Source: Taudactylus pleione
Taxonomy: Eukaryota > Chordata > Amphibia > Anura > Myobatrachidae
DNA: 64,000 bases
Direction: 5' to 3'
Assembly: GCA_031769625.1 (NCBI GenBank)
Contig: JAUIMM010000213.1
Coordinates: forward strand, 4,235,501-4,299,500
Positions within the stretch are counted from its first letter, which is position 1, and every line of letters starts with the position of its first letter. Positions 22,272 through 34,344 of the stretch are shown here, piece after piece. The notes beneath the pieces are model-generated. The model did no database searches. It was not told where the DNA came from and worked only from the letters and a program-made list of their open reading frames with translations. A program made the position numbers and the translations under genes.

Positions 22272-22791
22272 GGACCTCATTCAGACCCGCTCGCAAGCAG
22301 GTCGATATTTAGGGCCTACGCACGCGCAGCGGCCGCACTGTGCGTGCACAAGCCCCGGAGCGAGAAATTATCTCGCTCCGGAGCTCACTACAAAAGGGGC
22401 GGCTGTCAATGGTGATTGACAGTTCGCCCCGTTTTGTAGGCATGGCGGGGGGGTGGTTTCACAAACTCAGGCGTTCCTTAAGGAACGCCTGCCATTTTGT
22501 GGGCGGCCGCACTGACATCAGCAGTGATGTCAGTGATGTCAGTGGGGAGCTTCCTGCTCAATCAGAGCAGGAAGCTCCCTGGGGCTTACGGTTGCCGAGA
22601 CCCAACCTTAGGGTCTCGTCGCAAGCCCCGATGGTCGCGGTGGTCTTGACCATCAACCTGGTCGGTCGCTAAAGCTGTGGGTGGTAACCCACAGCTTAGC
22701 TAGCGACCAGGAGGCCGCACTTCAAAAGAGAAGCGGCCGCCCACATTCAGAACGAGCGCTCGCATTTTGCGAGCGCCTCTGAATGAGGGCC
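22272..22791. mobile_element. hairpin-tiled MITE in a Tc1 element
   Basis: The ends GGACCTCATTCAGA (22272-22285) and TCTGAATGAGGGCC (22778-22791) are inverted and flanked by TAT. The body is a series of separate hairpins. Examples are CCGGAGCGAGA with its complement, the perfect 24-base palindrome at 22468-22491 (CAGGCGTTCC and complement), CACTGACATCA with TGATGTCAGTG, GGGAGCTTCCTGCTC with its complement, and the CTGGTCG...GCTGTGGGT foldback at 22658-22710. It shares the terminal motif and the GATGGTC and TGACATCA modules with the copy at 53482. Confidence 0.9.
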
Positions 22792-23669
22792 TATATTCTC
22801 CCAGTATTTCACAGGTTTGTCCAAATGTTGTGTAGCAAACTTTAAACGAACTTCAACATGCTTTTTCTTCAGCAATGGAGTCTTGTGTGGTGAGCGTGCA
22901 TACAGGCAATGGTGGTTGAGTGCATTACTTATTGTTTTTCTTTTAAACAATTATACCTGCTAATTCCAGGTCTTTCTGAAGCTCTCCACAAGTGGTCATT
23001 GGCTATCATGAGATGTTTCTTGTGTGATACATTTTTATATGCCATCAGTTGGGATATTAATTTGCACTGACAAGGGGCAGGATTGCTTTCTAATTACTGA
23101 TAGATTGTCTTGGTTTTCCATGCCTTTTTGCACCTCCCTTTCTCCATGTGTTCAATACTTTTTCATGTGTGGTTTGCATGGGTTGTTGCAGACATTTGGT
23201 GAAAATGTAATTACAATAACCCCATCACAAATATATTTACTGAAAAAAAAATGTTGGTGTTCAATACTTATTTTACCTGCTGTATATATATTATATATAG
23301 TCAACACAGAGGGTACTCCACAGGTCTCAGCAGCCTGTTCCAAATAAACCCGACGGAGTCGGTAATAGGTGTCAACGTTTCAGCGTTTCTACGCTTTTAT
23401 CAAGACATACAACATGTACAAAATACACAACATATAAATAACTGTCTACTCACCCCATGTCCATCACCTCCGCGCACACCCTTGCAGCTGTGCCTCCCGA
23501 TGACATCACTAACAGGGGACACACCGAAGCACCGACTGCAGCAGGGGGGCGTGGTCAAAACCCAGTGCCATCACCATGGAGATCATATAACAATAACACA
23601 CGAAAACATATAACTAACTAGCAAAGAGGGATATGGTGTAATGTAAACATACATGAAGGCAAAGTACCA

Positions 23670-24245
23670 CCGACCTGTAATAAGGAAAATGTAGCAACTC
23701 GGTCATTAGACCGTAAAACAAATGAGCATGGGAGTATGACCAATAGGTCACTAACATCGCAGCATTATATAGGAGAACAAATATATAGTATGCAATCACA
23801 CTAAAAACCAACACTATGGAGATGTCTGGACAATGTTATAAATGCCATATGTATCAAAGGAACAATTATAGAGAGCAAACCCTACTATACCTGGTGATCT
23901 AATCACACACTCGGATCTCAGATAAATGTAGAAGATAGGGGCCAATTCATACTCACTGCGGACGAGAGCACCGTCCTGTGTCAAGGACAATGTAGCCACT
24001 CAGTCAATAGACCGTGAAACAAGTGAAGATGGGAGTATGCCAGAACACCACATAAGTTACTAGCATCGCAAATTAGTAAAGAAAAAAAGATATACTGTAT
24101 GAAATCACACTATAGAGTACTGGACAATGTCATAACTCACCTATGTATCCAAGGTAAGTAAAAATCCACAATTATACAGAGCAAAACCTGCTAAACATGG
24201 TGATCTGATCACAAATAAGGATCTCAAATAAATATATGAAATGGA
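23670..24245. repeat. direct repeat, about 300-base unit, diverged
   Basis: A block with AATGTAGC, ACTC.GTCA.TAGACCGT, GATGGGAGTATG, CTGGACAATGT, GAGCAAA.CC and TGGTGATCT recurs in order at 23687-23960 and 23985-24245. It lies in the non-coding end of the Penelope-like element and may be a duplicated terminal or promoter unit. Confidence 0.7.
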
Positions 24246-25372
24246 GACATATCCGTAATCTACATACATCCTCCTGATACGGTGTGCAGACAAAATCACC
24301 TATGGGTTATATAGGTGCAAAATCCATAATACTGGAGGACTACCCTGCTATAAAGGTGATTTAATCACATACCAGAATCGTCAAAAACCTAAAGTGAAAA
24401 TGAACATGCAAAAAATGAAGGGGGCGTGGCTTAGCAGCTGATGGAGACATGACGCATGCAGCCTGTGCTCCAGTGAAAAAGGGCCTTAGTCACCTCTCTT
24501 GGCCCGCCGGAGGAGCTCTCTCCTGCCCACCTGCATTTCTACGACCCCTGGGTGCCGGAAAGTGTGGATCGCGGAGCCGGGCCGTGTTTTTTAACGTGGC
24601 TGCAGGTTGCGGCCTACTGCCTGGACTGAATCCGATGCCTTGATTTCCGGCCGCTTTGCCTGGCTGTCCCTTGAGACTCAGCCCACCTAATCACGCCGAC
24701 CGAGCTCTCCCTTGTATAGCTACGCGCCGGAGCAGACTGCTGAACCCTCCATATGACGCGGCTGCTTACCAGAGCTCTGTGCGGCTCGACTGGAGGTGGG
24801 GGACTTGCTCCCTGTAAATACAGACAGGTCGTCACCTGGATATTTGAACCTGAGATCCTCGTGAGTATAGGAAAGAAGCAGGTGAAAGTGCTATTATCAC
24901 CTGTACATACATGATTACCATCTTTTGATTAAACTCTACTCCAAGTGTATGAGTGGCTGGACGCGAGTCCTGTCGGCAGACACGGGGGCTCTATTTCTCC
25001 ACTGGCTACCATAACATAGCAGAGTGAGATTCTAGAGTATATTACAGCTCCTAATTTCTCCCCTGTATTAATTTATGAAAAGATATCTCTGAATCCTTGA
25101 TTCACATTTCCGATTCTTTGTATTATTATATCTATTTCTGCAGCAACGCTGATCTCTAGTGGCCATCTGGCTCTTTTATATCAAATATGTGAGCTGCTGT
25201 GCATCATGTCCATTTGCTTTAGCTGAATTTGATAAACCCGAAACCCCTCTCCAGAATAATATATTAGTTGAATGATTCCTTATACTTCAATATAATTATC
25301 GAAACCCTATCAATATCCGCATCTGTGAATTCTTGATATTACCGTTATCTTCCTGATTGGGATCACTTCCTC

Positions 25373-26268
25373 ATGGGTCTGAAAAAAATTAAAACCACCA
25401 AATCGGCTCCGCCCGTTCATTTCTTTGGACCCTCCTCCAACCCTACTAAAAATCGCCCTCAACAATCATCACCTGGGACTGATATTGATGCTCAGAGCTC
25501 GACTAAAAGTATAACCAATCCTACACCACCTCTCTTAGAAGAAGCAGATGCCCTAGACGACCCTGTAACTCTAAGATCAATCCATACTATGCTTAATTCA
25601 TTTAAAACAGATATAACATCAGAATTAAAATCAAACATACAAGCATTAAGGGCAGCAATTCGTGAGGTTGGAGACCGAACTGAACATTTAGAAACCAAAA
25701 TGGAAGAGCTTGTTGCATCACATAATGATCTAATATCAGCTCACGACTTACTTTAAGAGGATCTGAGTGCTATACGAGATAAAGTGACAGATCTGGAGGA
25801 TCGTTCCAGACGTAATAATATAAAAATAAGAGGCATCCCAGATTCGGTCACAATGCTGAACTTTATGACTACGCAAAGGACCTCTTTCAGAAATTGCTCC
25901 CCTCTGCCTCCTCTTCAGACCTCCTGATTGACAGGATTCACAGACTACCAAAATCAAAACAGGTTCCGGCCCACTCTACCAAAGATACTCTTCTTAGGGT
26001 ACATTTTTCTCATATTAAAGAACGTATTATCAGAGCTGCTCTGCCCTCTTCATCCACAGCCGAATGTTTGGACAATCTCCAGCTGTTTCCTGATATCTCC
26101 CCAGCAACACTTGCTAGAAGACGCCTTTTTCATCCAATAACGGCGGCTCTACGTAAAGGAAATATACAATATAGATGGGGATTTCCTACTAAGCTGATAG
26201 TGTCCAAAGATGGTAAATATACCGTTATACACTCCCCGGAAGATGGGCCAGCTGTTCTACAGGAATAG
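25373..26268 (+). pseudogene. L1-Tx1 ORF1 (RNA-binding coiled-coil protein)
   Basis: L1 ORF1 proteins are trimeric nucleic-acid chaperones. The frame starts at 25373 (MGLKKIKTTKS). It has a Pro/Ser-rich head and a helical stretch (SFKTDITSELKSNI, VGDRTEHLETKMEEL), then a TAA at 25754-25756. EDLSAIRDKVTDLEDRSRR and NNIKIRGIP, the classic RRM entry, follow in frame. After a shift near 25850 the C-terminal domain continues in another frame (LIDRIHRLPKSK, LLRVHFSHIKERII, PATLARRRLFHPITAALR, YRWGFPTKL) and ends with TAG at 26266. It is recognisable end to end and disabled by one stop and one shift. Confidence 0.85.
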
Positions 26269-26794
26269 GGCATTGCTATTAATAGCTCCTTTAATATACC
26301 TCCTCAACCTATCCCCTGAGAGTGGTCCTCTATGCAGAAGTAAAATTTTCAAGTAATGAACTGCTCATAACTGTACAGGACAACAGTAAATTTGAGCTCC
26401 ACTTAGCTATGACCAATGTTATGTTAAAGTTAAAGATTGCCGATATATAATTAGAGTCAGTTTTGCAGACATGTCAGCAGTAGAATTTGTTGTATAACTA
26501 GCTCTGTTGGCTTTTATATACGGGGTTCTGTCAGGAAATACCTGCCTGATTCATATATTGAAGGAATTGTTCTTGACCTATATTCTGTTTCATATATTGG
26601 GGTTTCAATGGGTTTTTTTCTTCGGCTGAGCCCGTTCCCCAGCAACTCTAATTTTCTGTCACGTTAATTTAGTGACGGAAGCTTTAGCTCCTTTATGGAT
26701 GCTATTTCTGTTTATGTTTTATTTGTCTTTTTGTGTCTTTTTTTTTTCTATGGATATCTGATTATTTCCTATTTACTCTGTTTTTTTATTTTCT

Positions 26795-29700
26795 ATGTTT
26801 TTGTTTTTATTATTTTTATTATACTGGTATCTCTATGTATATCCTCTGCCATATATAATGTTATGCAAAATTGTATTTAGTCGTCTCATATCACGCCTAC
26901 ATGCCTTTTCCCCATGGTTAATTTTAAGTATAAATGTAAAAGGTCTTAACTCCCCCTGTAAGAGAAGAGTCACTTTAAAATATTTTGCTAACCAGAAGGC
27001 TGATGTGGTGGCAATACAAGAATCTCATTTCCCATTCCACTCTCCCCTGCAATTTACTAATAATGCATATCTGCTCTGTTATACTGGTACTTCCTGTGGC
27101 CCGTTTAAAAGGAATGGAGTAGCTATCTTATTAAGTAAAACTTGTCCTTTTAGGTTAGAACATAAATGGACGGATTGTAACGGGAGATACATTATTTTGG
27201 TTGGAAAGATAGGACCTAAATATGTAACACTAGTGTCTGTTTATGCTCCTAATACTAGACAACCTCATTTTCTTAAAACATTTCTACTCAAGGTTCAGGA
27301 AGTTAAAAAGGGAGCCTTGTTTATAATGTGAGATTTTAACCTTGCACCTGACCCTAAACTTGACAAATCATCCCCCTTAGATAAGCAATTATTTAATGCA
27401 GCCCGTTCCCTTGTCTCCTCCTTTTCACATTTTCTTGCGGAGTTTGATCTGTATGATGCATGGCGGATTAGAGACCCAGGTACGCATGACTATACTTTTT
27501 ATTCTGCAATGCATAAATCTTACTCTAGAATAGATTTGCTTTTAATTGATAAATGGTCCCTTCAATATATTACACAGATCAATATCCTACCAATTACTTG
27601 GTCCGATCACGCCCCCGTGATATGGTCCTGGTCCCCCTCTTCTAAATCACACTGTTTTAGACCCTGGCGTTTACAGGAATATATCCTACTAGATAATGAA
27701 GGCTCACATATTCTACAAGATGCGTTGACTTCTTATATTGAAATAAATCCACCTAAAGACACATCTGTAACAAACCATTGGTGTGCTCTTAAAGCAGTTA
27801 TGAGAGGTGCTGCTATACAAGCTGCAGCTAAGATCTGGAAAACTAACCAGGAGGTCTACCTTGCGTATCAATCATTAAATTGGAAAAGCAGCATAAACAA
27901 CAACCACGGGACTCTTTGATCCTTGTTGCATTACTTGAGGCCAGGAAGAAATTTAATAATTTACATCTCTCCCAGGTTCAACGCGCCATTACTAAACTAA
28001 ATCAAAAATACTATTCCCTTGGTAACAGAGCTAATAGACTACTTGCACGTAAACTTAGGGGGAAGAACGCTATTAATAGGATTAATTCTATTTCTGGTCC
28101 TAATGGATCTATAACTAGTAATCTTAAAGATATTGCCCAACAATTTGCTTCTTACTACGAAAAACTTTATAATCTCAACCTAGACTCCTCTATTCCTCAG
28201 CCCTCTGAGTCCCTGATCAATTCTTTTCTAGACTCTATTAATCTCCCCTGTTTGTCCTCTTTAGACTCTGAAGCATTATGCTCCCCTTGGAGAGAAATTG
28301 AAATAGAAAGTGCCATTAAATCTCTCGAAAAAGATAAGGCACCAGGCCCAGCTGGGTTTATAAACAGCTTTTATATACATTTTAAAAGCACTTTAATTCC
28401 TATTCTAGCTACCCTCTATAATGATATTTCATGTAACACATTTCCTAAGGAAATGCTAGAAGCACAAATAATTACCATATTAAAGCCAGGCAAGGATCCA
28501 ACACTTTGTCAAAATTATAGACCAATAGCCCTATTAAATTCTGACGTTAAAATATATGCGAAAATAATCGCCAATAGATTAAACCCTATTTTACCTGGTC
28601 TGATATCTGATGATCAGGTCGGTTTCACCATGGGGAGACAAGCTCCTGATAATACCAGAAGAGTCTTCTCTCTTCTAGATGCTCATGCGAATAGCTCTGT
28701 ATCTATGGTTTTGCTTTCTCTGGACGCAGAGAAAGCTTTCAACCGGCTACATTGGCTTTTCATGTCTCGAGTCCTTTCTAGGTTTGGCTTATCTGGTCTG
28801 TTTTTGAAAGTTATTCTAACCCTATATTCTGCCCCCTCAGCTCGCGTATATAGCAACGGATTCCTCTCTAATAGTTTTGATATCACCAACGTAACTAGAC
28901 AGGGATGCCCCCTCTCACCCCTTATATTTGCTCTAGCTATAGAGCCACTCGCTGAAAAATTAGAACTTCCCCTACCCTTACAGGTTTTTCTGTCGGTACC
29001 ACCCAGCATAAGATATGTCTTTTCGCTGATGACGTACTTTTATTTGTTACAAACACGGAAAATTCTCTACCAGCCCTTCAAGAATATTCCGCGGTTTCGT
29101 ACTACAAATTAAATACCACCAAAACGAAAGCATTAGCATACAATGTTGACCATACTGCTCTATGTTAACTTCAGAATAGATATCCTTACGCTTGGCGGTC
29201 ATCAAGACTTACGTACTTGGGCATTAAAAGATGTCATAACATATAATTATCACCCTTTTTTAGAACAATTTTCAGCACTCACTAAATTATGGGTAAACTA
29301 TGAAATCTCCTGGATGGGTCGTCTTGCCTCTATAAAAATGATATTACCTAAAATCCTCTATTTAGAGCCATCCCATATTTAGTCCCAACTAACCTTCTGA
29401 ATAAATTTTACTCAGTTTTTTCTCTGTTTGTTTGGAAGGGCAAACGTCCCCGTATAGCAAGAATAAGACTGTGTAGATCCAAAGCCAAAGGGGTTCTAGC
29501 GGCTCCCAATCTTGAATTATATCAATATGCATGTCTCCTGGATCAGATGAAAGATTGGCTGTCACCTTTACCATCTAAGCCATGGGTAGACATCGAAACT
29601 TCTATTTGTGCCAATTTCCCCCTACGAGATGCTATCTGGATTAAATCGATTGATAGACCTTCCCAGTTATTTATTTCCAGAAGTGTTTCTGATACCCTTA

Positions 29701-30644
29701 AAGTATGGGATAAATTGATTGTTGCACATAGTGATTTTTCTCTCCCCTCTTCTAGCATATCAATTTTGGCACTCTCAAAATTAATTCCTGATCTTTCTCT
29801 AGCCAATTGGTCTGACTGTGGTATTTTAACAGTTAAACACTTATATACAGAACAACAACTCAGCTCATTCCAACAACTTCGAGATCAGTATAATATACCT
29901 AAGAATGATTTTTTAAAATTTTTACGGGTAAGGCATTGGATACTCTCTAATTCTTCCATGTCATGCCCCCTCCCCCCTCTCCTCCTCCATACATACTTTC
30001 TAAATTATCTACTGCAAGCCACAAGGGAGGTATTACTATGTGGTATAATACATTGTTAATCGCCTTTAGAAGACAGCAAACTTTCCATACAATCCAAATG
30101 GGAATCTGATCTTAATATTTTTTTGACAGAAGACTGGACTGATTTATTCACAAATATTTTTAGAATGTCTAAGTGTTTAAATCATACTGAAATGTTATTT
30201 AAGCTATTACATGGCTTATACTATACTCCAACTAAACTTCATAGTATCTGGCCTGATTCTTCTAAATTCTGTTGGAGGAAATGTGGATGTGAAGGCTCAC
30301 TCTTACACATATTTTGGTCTTGCCCCATGATCCTCTCCCTGTGGTCAGACGTATTTCAGTTAATTACCCAGGTTACAGGAGTAGTCCTACCACAGTCACC
30401 TGAAACTGCCCTACTACATTACTTCCCCCTTTCAGTACAAAAAGAAAACAAATATGTTATTGGACATATTTTCATTGCTACAAGAGCAGCTTTGGCTCAA
30501 TTTTGGAAGAGATCTGATCCCCCACTTTTCACTGTAATAATCTCTAAGATTCAGAGAAGTTTCGAAATGGAAACCTTTGGGTTCAAATATTCTAATTTAA
30601 TTTCCCTTGATACAATGGCAGCCCTGGTCGGATTTCTATGATAT
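26795..30644 (+). pseudogene. L1-Tx1 ORF2, APE endonuclease and reverse transcriptase
   Basis: The endonuclease part has LSINVKGLN, VVAIQESH, VSVYAPN, DFNLAPD (preceded by TGA where Gly is usual), YSRIDLLLI and WSDHAPVIW, so all active-site blocks are present. A frame change near 27900 leads to the reverse transcriptase: KAPGPAGF, NYRPIALLNSD, VSMVLLSLDAEKAFNRLHW, TRQGCPLSPLIFALAIEPLA. After another shift near 28990 comes LFADDVLLF, the catalytic FADD box. The C-terminus (29547-30644 with a stop near 30058) has WKGKRPRIA, WPDSSKFCWRKCGCEGSLLH and IATRAALAQFWKR. Several stops and shifts show that it is dead. Confidence 0.9.
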
Positions 30645-30645
30645 T

Positions 30646-31665
30646 CAGGGCCGGATTAAGTGGGGGGCGACAGGGGCGGTCGTCCCTGGTCGGATTTCTA
30701 TGGGGGGGTAGCCCTGGTCGGATTTCTATGATATTCTATGGGGGGGCATATTCTATGATATTTCTATGGGGGGGCAGCCCTGGTCGGATTTCTATGATAT
30801 TCAGGGCCGGATTAAGTGGGAGGCGGCAGGGGCGGTCGTCCCTGGGCCCCACACACAGAGGTGGCTTCACCCGCCGCTCATGTCCCCGCCGCTGGTGTAG
30901 TGTAGACCGCACAGTGAGTGCGGCCACACTACACAGTGACAAACAAGCAGCCGCCGCCGGCAGCTGTGTGTTTGTTACAGCAGCTGATGAGAGTCACGCA
31001 GACTCTCATTGGCTGCTGCTTCAAAGGAGGGAGCCGGCTGGCGCTCACTTATGAGCTCCGTCTTCCGGCTCCCCCCCCCCGGTGATGATGGGAGTGACGT
31101 CATGACGCTGACGTCTCTCCCATACTGCAGGAGAAGAGGAGCCGGAGCGGACAGCGGCGGTCGCGTCAGGAGCGGGTTTCAGGTAAGTTGTGTTTTGGTT
31201 TTTTTTTGTGTGTAAGGGGCACTGCATAGGGGGAGCCGCTTCATGGGGGCACTGGGGGCAATGCATAGGACAACTACTGGCGGCACTGAATAGGGGTGGG
31301 CTACTGTGGGCAATGTATAGAGGGGGGACTACTTCTGGGGGCAATGCATAAGGGGGGACTACTGGGGGCACTGCATGGGGGGGGACCACTACTGGGTCTG
31401 GGGGCACTATATAAGGGGCACTACTGAGGGCACTGTATAGGGGGACCACTACTGGGGAGTTATATATAAGGGGCACTGCATAGGGGGGACCACTATTGGG
31501 TCTTGGGGCACTGTATAGGGGGACCACTACTGGGGCATTATATAAGGGCACTGCATAGGGGGGACCACTACTGGGTTTGGGGGCACTGCATAAGGGAACA
31601 GTGGTATATAGGGGCCCCCACAAGTTTGTTGCCCAGGGACCCCTACAGACCTTAATCCGGCCCTG
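30646..31665. mobile_element. non-autonomous hAT element with duplicated left end
   Basis: The ends CAGGGCCGGATTAAG (left) and CTTAATCCGGCCCTG (right) are a common hAT terminus. The flanks ATGATATT (30638-30645) and ATGATATC (31666-31673) form an 8-base duplication. A second copy of the left end, with its flank, lies at about 30801. The interior has a CCCTGGGCCCC motif and GC-rich DNA, then a tandem array, and no transposase. Confidence 0.9.
31215..31610. repeat. G-rich minisatellite inside the hAT element
   Basis: Units containing GGGGGCACTGCATAGGGG and GACCACTACTGGG repeat many times at about 55-75 base spacing, with variable length. A proline-rich frame on the minus strand across it is an artefact of the repeat. 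Confidence 0.85.
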
Positions 31666-32132
31666 ATGATATCCATGTGCTAAAACTATCTAATACCAGT
31701 ATTGTCTATGTTTCAACATAATAATATATTCAGATACTATTATTTTTATTTTGTATTATCCTTTTTTTTATATATATATTATTTTATTTTAGTTATTGTT
31801 GTGTTATTTTTGTATTATATAATGTCTATATATGTATTGATATACATATGATCTGTATTGAAAAATCTATACTTAATAAAAACTATTTGAGGTAAAAAAT
31901 GGAGAAGAATCAAATAGTCAAAACACATCCTATTTATAAAAAGCAAGTGAGGGACAAATTCTCATTAAGACCCATAGGGTGTACCATCTGTAAGGTGTGG
32001 ATCCATTTTGCTTCCTTTTGTAAAAAGATGCGGCCTGTCACCACCTCTGATGCTGGGTGGTACCCAGCCTATTATCTTGTATCTGATACTGGATAGAATA
32101 TGTCGGAACTCTCGAAAATGGCATTCAACTGG

Positions 32133-33997
32133 CTAATCACAACCTTTATCTTCTAAAGCTGCCCGTATGCTGGAACAATGCAATGCCATTCGTTCCTTTA
32201 ATTGTCGTGTAGTTTTGCCAATATATGGCATACTGCAGGGACACCTAATGTAGTATACTACAAATTTACTGTTACATGTTAGTGCATGTTTAATATGAAA
32301 AGTTTTCCCTGATCTATCTAGGGTGCATAAAGGTACCACCTGTTTCCAAAAAACTACAGGTGGTGAACCCTACACATTCATAATTCCCCGGCTTGAGGGT
32401 CAAGAAATGTGTGGAATTGTTATTAGACAGATGGCTAATGACATTATGCACTATAATGTCTTTGATGTTTCTACCTCGTTTGAACGAGAGTAACCTCGAG
32501 GATCCAATAAGTGCTGGAATCTGTTTGTCTGTGGATACTATGGGCCACATATTGCTAGCTGCCTTCGTAAGTTCCATACTTCCCATGGAATATACTTGTG
32601 TCCAGACCAAGCGATTGTGGGAATCCTTCTGTTGAGCAGATAGTAAGGCATCTTTGCAAAGAATCGATAGGGCCCGATCCCTGGCTTTGATCATGGCTTT
32701 ATGATGGTATCCGCATTTGAGAAATTAAAATCATATTTTGAATCTGTATCTTAGCATCCGTAGAGTCACTGCAAATCCTAACCACTCTCAGAAACTAAGA
32801 AAAAGGAAGTCCAAATTTTAGGGCTTCAGGATGTTGACTATTAGCTAATAAAAGTGTATTTCTATCTGTGGTTTTATAGTATATGGTAGTTTGAATAACA
32901 CCACTAGGTAGGATTTTTACAGAGATGTCCAAAAAAATGGACGCATGTACTTTGCAAGGTCAGTTTGATCGGGCAGTCTCGTTTGAAGATGTCATTCATC
33001 AAGCATGAAAAAGAATTCTCTGTATCTGTCCAAAACTGAAAAAATGTGTCTATGTAACGGGAATAACCCACTGTAGATCGAGCAATGTTGGGGTCTGCAA
33101 AGAAGAATTTCTGTTATATGGCAAACATGTAAATGTTTGCAAAGCTCGGGGCCACACATGACCCCATAAGCACACCCCGAGCGTTGGATGTAGATCTTGT
33201 CAAAAATTAAGTAATTTCTGGTTAAGGTCCAACTGAGTAGTTGGTTAAAGAAATCAATTTGAGTTTTGTAAAATGTATCTTCGAACTGCTTCAATACCTT
33301 GTGCCTGAGGAATGCTGGTATATAGGCTGGATACGTCTATAGTACACATCAGATATGGCTCATAGAGAGGTGATAATTCTTGTAGTTTTAAAACAAATGA
33401 TTTGGTATCCTTCAAAGAGGTATTTTCCTTCTGAATTAAAGGTTGGAGAAAATGATCCAAGTATTGTGAGATACTGTAAAATATAGAATCCCTTGCTGCT
33501 ATAATTGGCCTACCTGGGGGGAAACTGCATTCTTGTGCAGTTTAGGGATCGTATATAACACAGGGATCTTAGGCCATGGCTGTGTAAGAGCTTCTTTGGT
33601 ATAGTTATTAGTGAAATTATCAGCTACTGCCTGAATCAGCATCTCGTCTAACTCTTTTTTTAAAGATTGGAGTGGGATCCGTAGATAACACCTCATATAC
33701 TGTGGTATCGTTCAGTTGACTATATATTTCAGCCTTATAGGCTGTCAAATCCTGCACCACAATTCCCCCACCTTTATCCACGGGGCGGAATGTGATATCT
33801 TGATATGTACCTAGATTCTTCAATGTTTGTCTCTCTAGATAAGTCAGATTCGAACTTCTTTTGTGTAACATCGGTTTGTAATTGTCAGTGTCCATATAGT
33901 TGGTAAAACATTTAATATTGACATTGGACAAATAGTGAATGAACGTAGATTTTTTTATTGATGGGACCGGATTCCACCTGTTTTGGTGTTTGTCCAA
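32133..33997 (-). pseudogene. Penelope-like reverse transcriptase with GIY-YIG endonuclease
   Basis: Penelope-like elements encode a telomerase-related reverse transcriptase joined to a GIY-YIG nuclease. In order on the minus strand are: WNPVPSIKKSTFIHYLSNV and ITFRPVDKGGGIVVQD (33997-33620), PVLYTIPKLHKN (about 33560), MCTIDVSSLYTSIPQ with the catalytic Asp (about 33350), IQRSGCAYGVMCGPELCKHL (about 33170), KARDRALSILCKDALLSAQQ and FKRGRNIKDIIV, and finally CNSKFVVYYIRCPC...YIGKTTRQLKER (32270-32180), the GIY-YIG core. Many frame shifts separate the blocks, so it is a pseudogene. Confidence 0.85.
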
Positions 33998-34344
33998 AAT
34001 GTTTTTTGAGTCTCATGCGGCGGTCATCCAGTAGATGGTGCACAAAGACAAATACTACATATCATAGTTGCTGCACATATTACTTGCAACCTTTTGTTAC
34101 TATAGGTTAAGTGGCTTGTCTCACGAGTTAGTAGCCCCAAGCATCTTTTTGTGTTAATCCCTGAAGGAAAAACAGCAAATATTGTTTACAAAGACATTTT
34201 GTGATAAATGTCTACAATATAAAACATACATCACAATATAAGATGCCACTATTGTCTTTGTAAAATTAGTTCCGCTGAGCAATAACATACATTCATGTGA
34301 GTGAAGCTGCGGGCAAAAGCTATGTTATTATAACACTAATATTA

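Larger units (their letters stand above)
20591..23282 (-). mobile_element. Tc1-like element, dead, with three nested MITEs
   Basis: The ends CAGCGGGTAAAAATAAGTAT (left) and the complement of CAGCAGGTAAAATAAGTATT (right) are flanked by TA at 20589-20590 and 23283-23284. Tc1-type transposase blocks can be traced on the minus strand in the order expected (the region of 21400-21590 and 21940-22260). The helix-turn-helix part near 22985 is deleted compared with the related copy at 47577-48284. Three MITEs interrupt it: 20825-21386, 21602-21934 and 22272-22791. Without them it is about 1.28 kb. Confidence 0.85.
24421..31893 (+). mobile_element. L1-Tx1 LINE, nearly full length
   Basis: The 5' end starts GGGGCGTGGCTTAGCAGC, a GC-rich non-coding leader of about 950 bases. 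It is followed by ORF1 (25373-26268), a T-rich spacer, ORF2 (about 26795-30644) and a 3' tail ending in an AATAAAAAC-type signal near 31875. An 11-base target duplication, AAAAAATGRAG, brackets it. A hAT element (30646-31665) sits right after ORF2. Without it the LINE is about 6.4 kb. Confidence 0.85.
23345..34030 (-). mobile_element. Penelope-like retroelement split by an L1-Tx1 insertion
   Basis: Coding remnants of a Penelope-like reverse transcriptase with GIY-YIG endonuclease lie at 33997-32133 on the minus strand. The non-coding end at 23345-23420 has, on the same strand, TTGATAAAAGCG and GAAACGTTGACACC, the kind of terminus common in this class. The two parts are separated by the L1-Tx1 at 24421-31893. 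Near-identical 11-base flanks (AAAAAATGAAG at 24410-24420, AAAAAATGGAG at 31894-31904) indicate one element cut by one insertion. Outer boundaries are approximate. Confidence 0.65.

Noticed and set aside
31045..31623. 192-codon proline-rich frame on the minus strand
   Set aside because: It is a translation of the G-rich minisatellite in the hAT element, with repetitive composition and no gene context.
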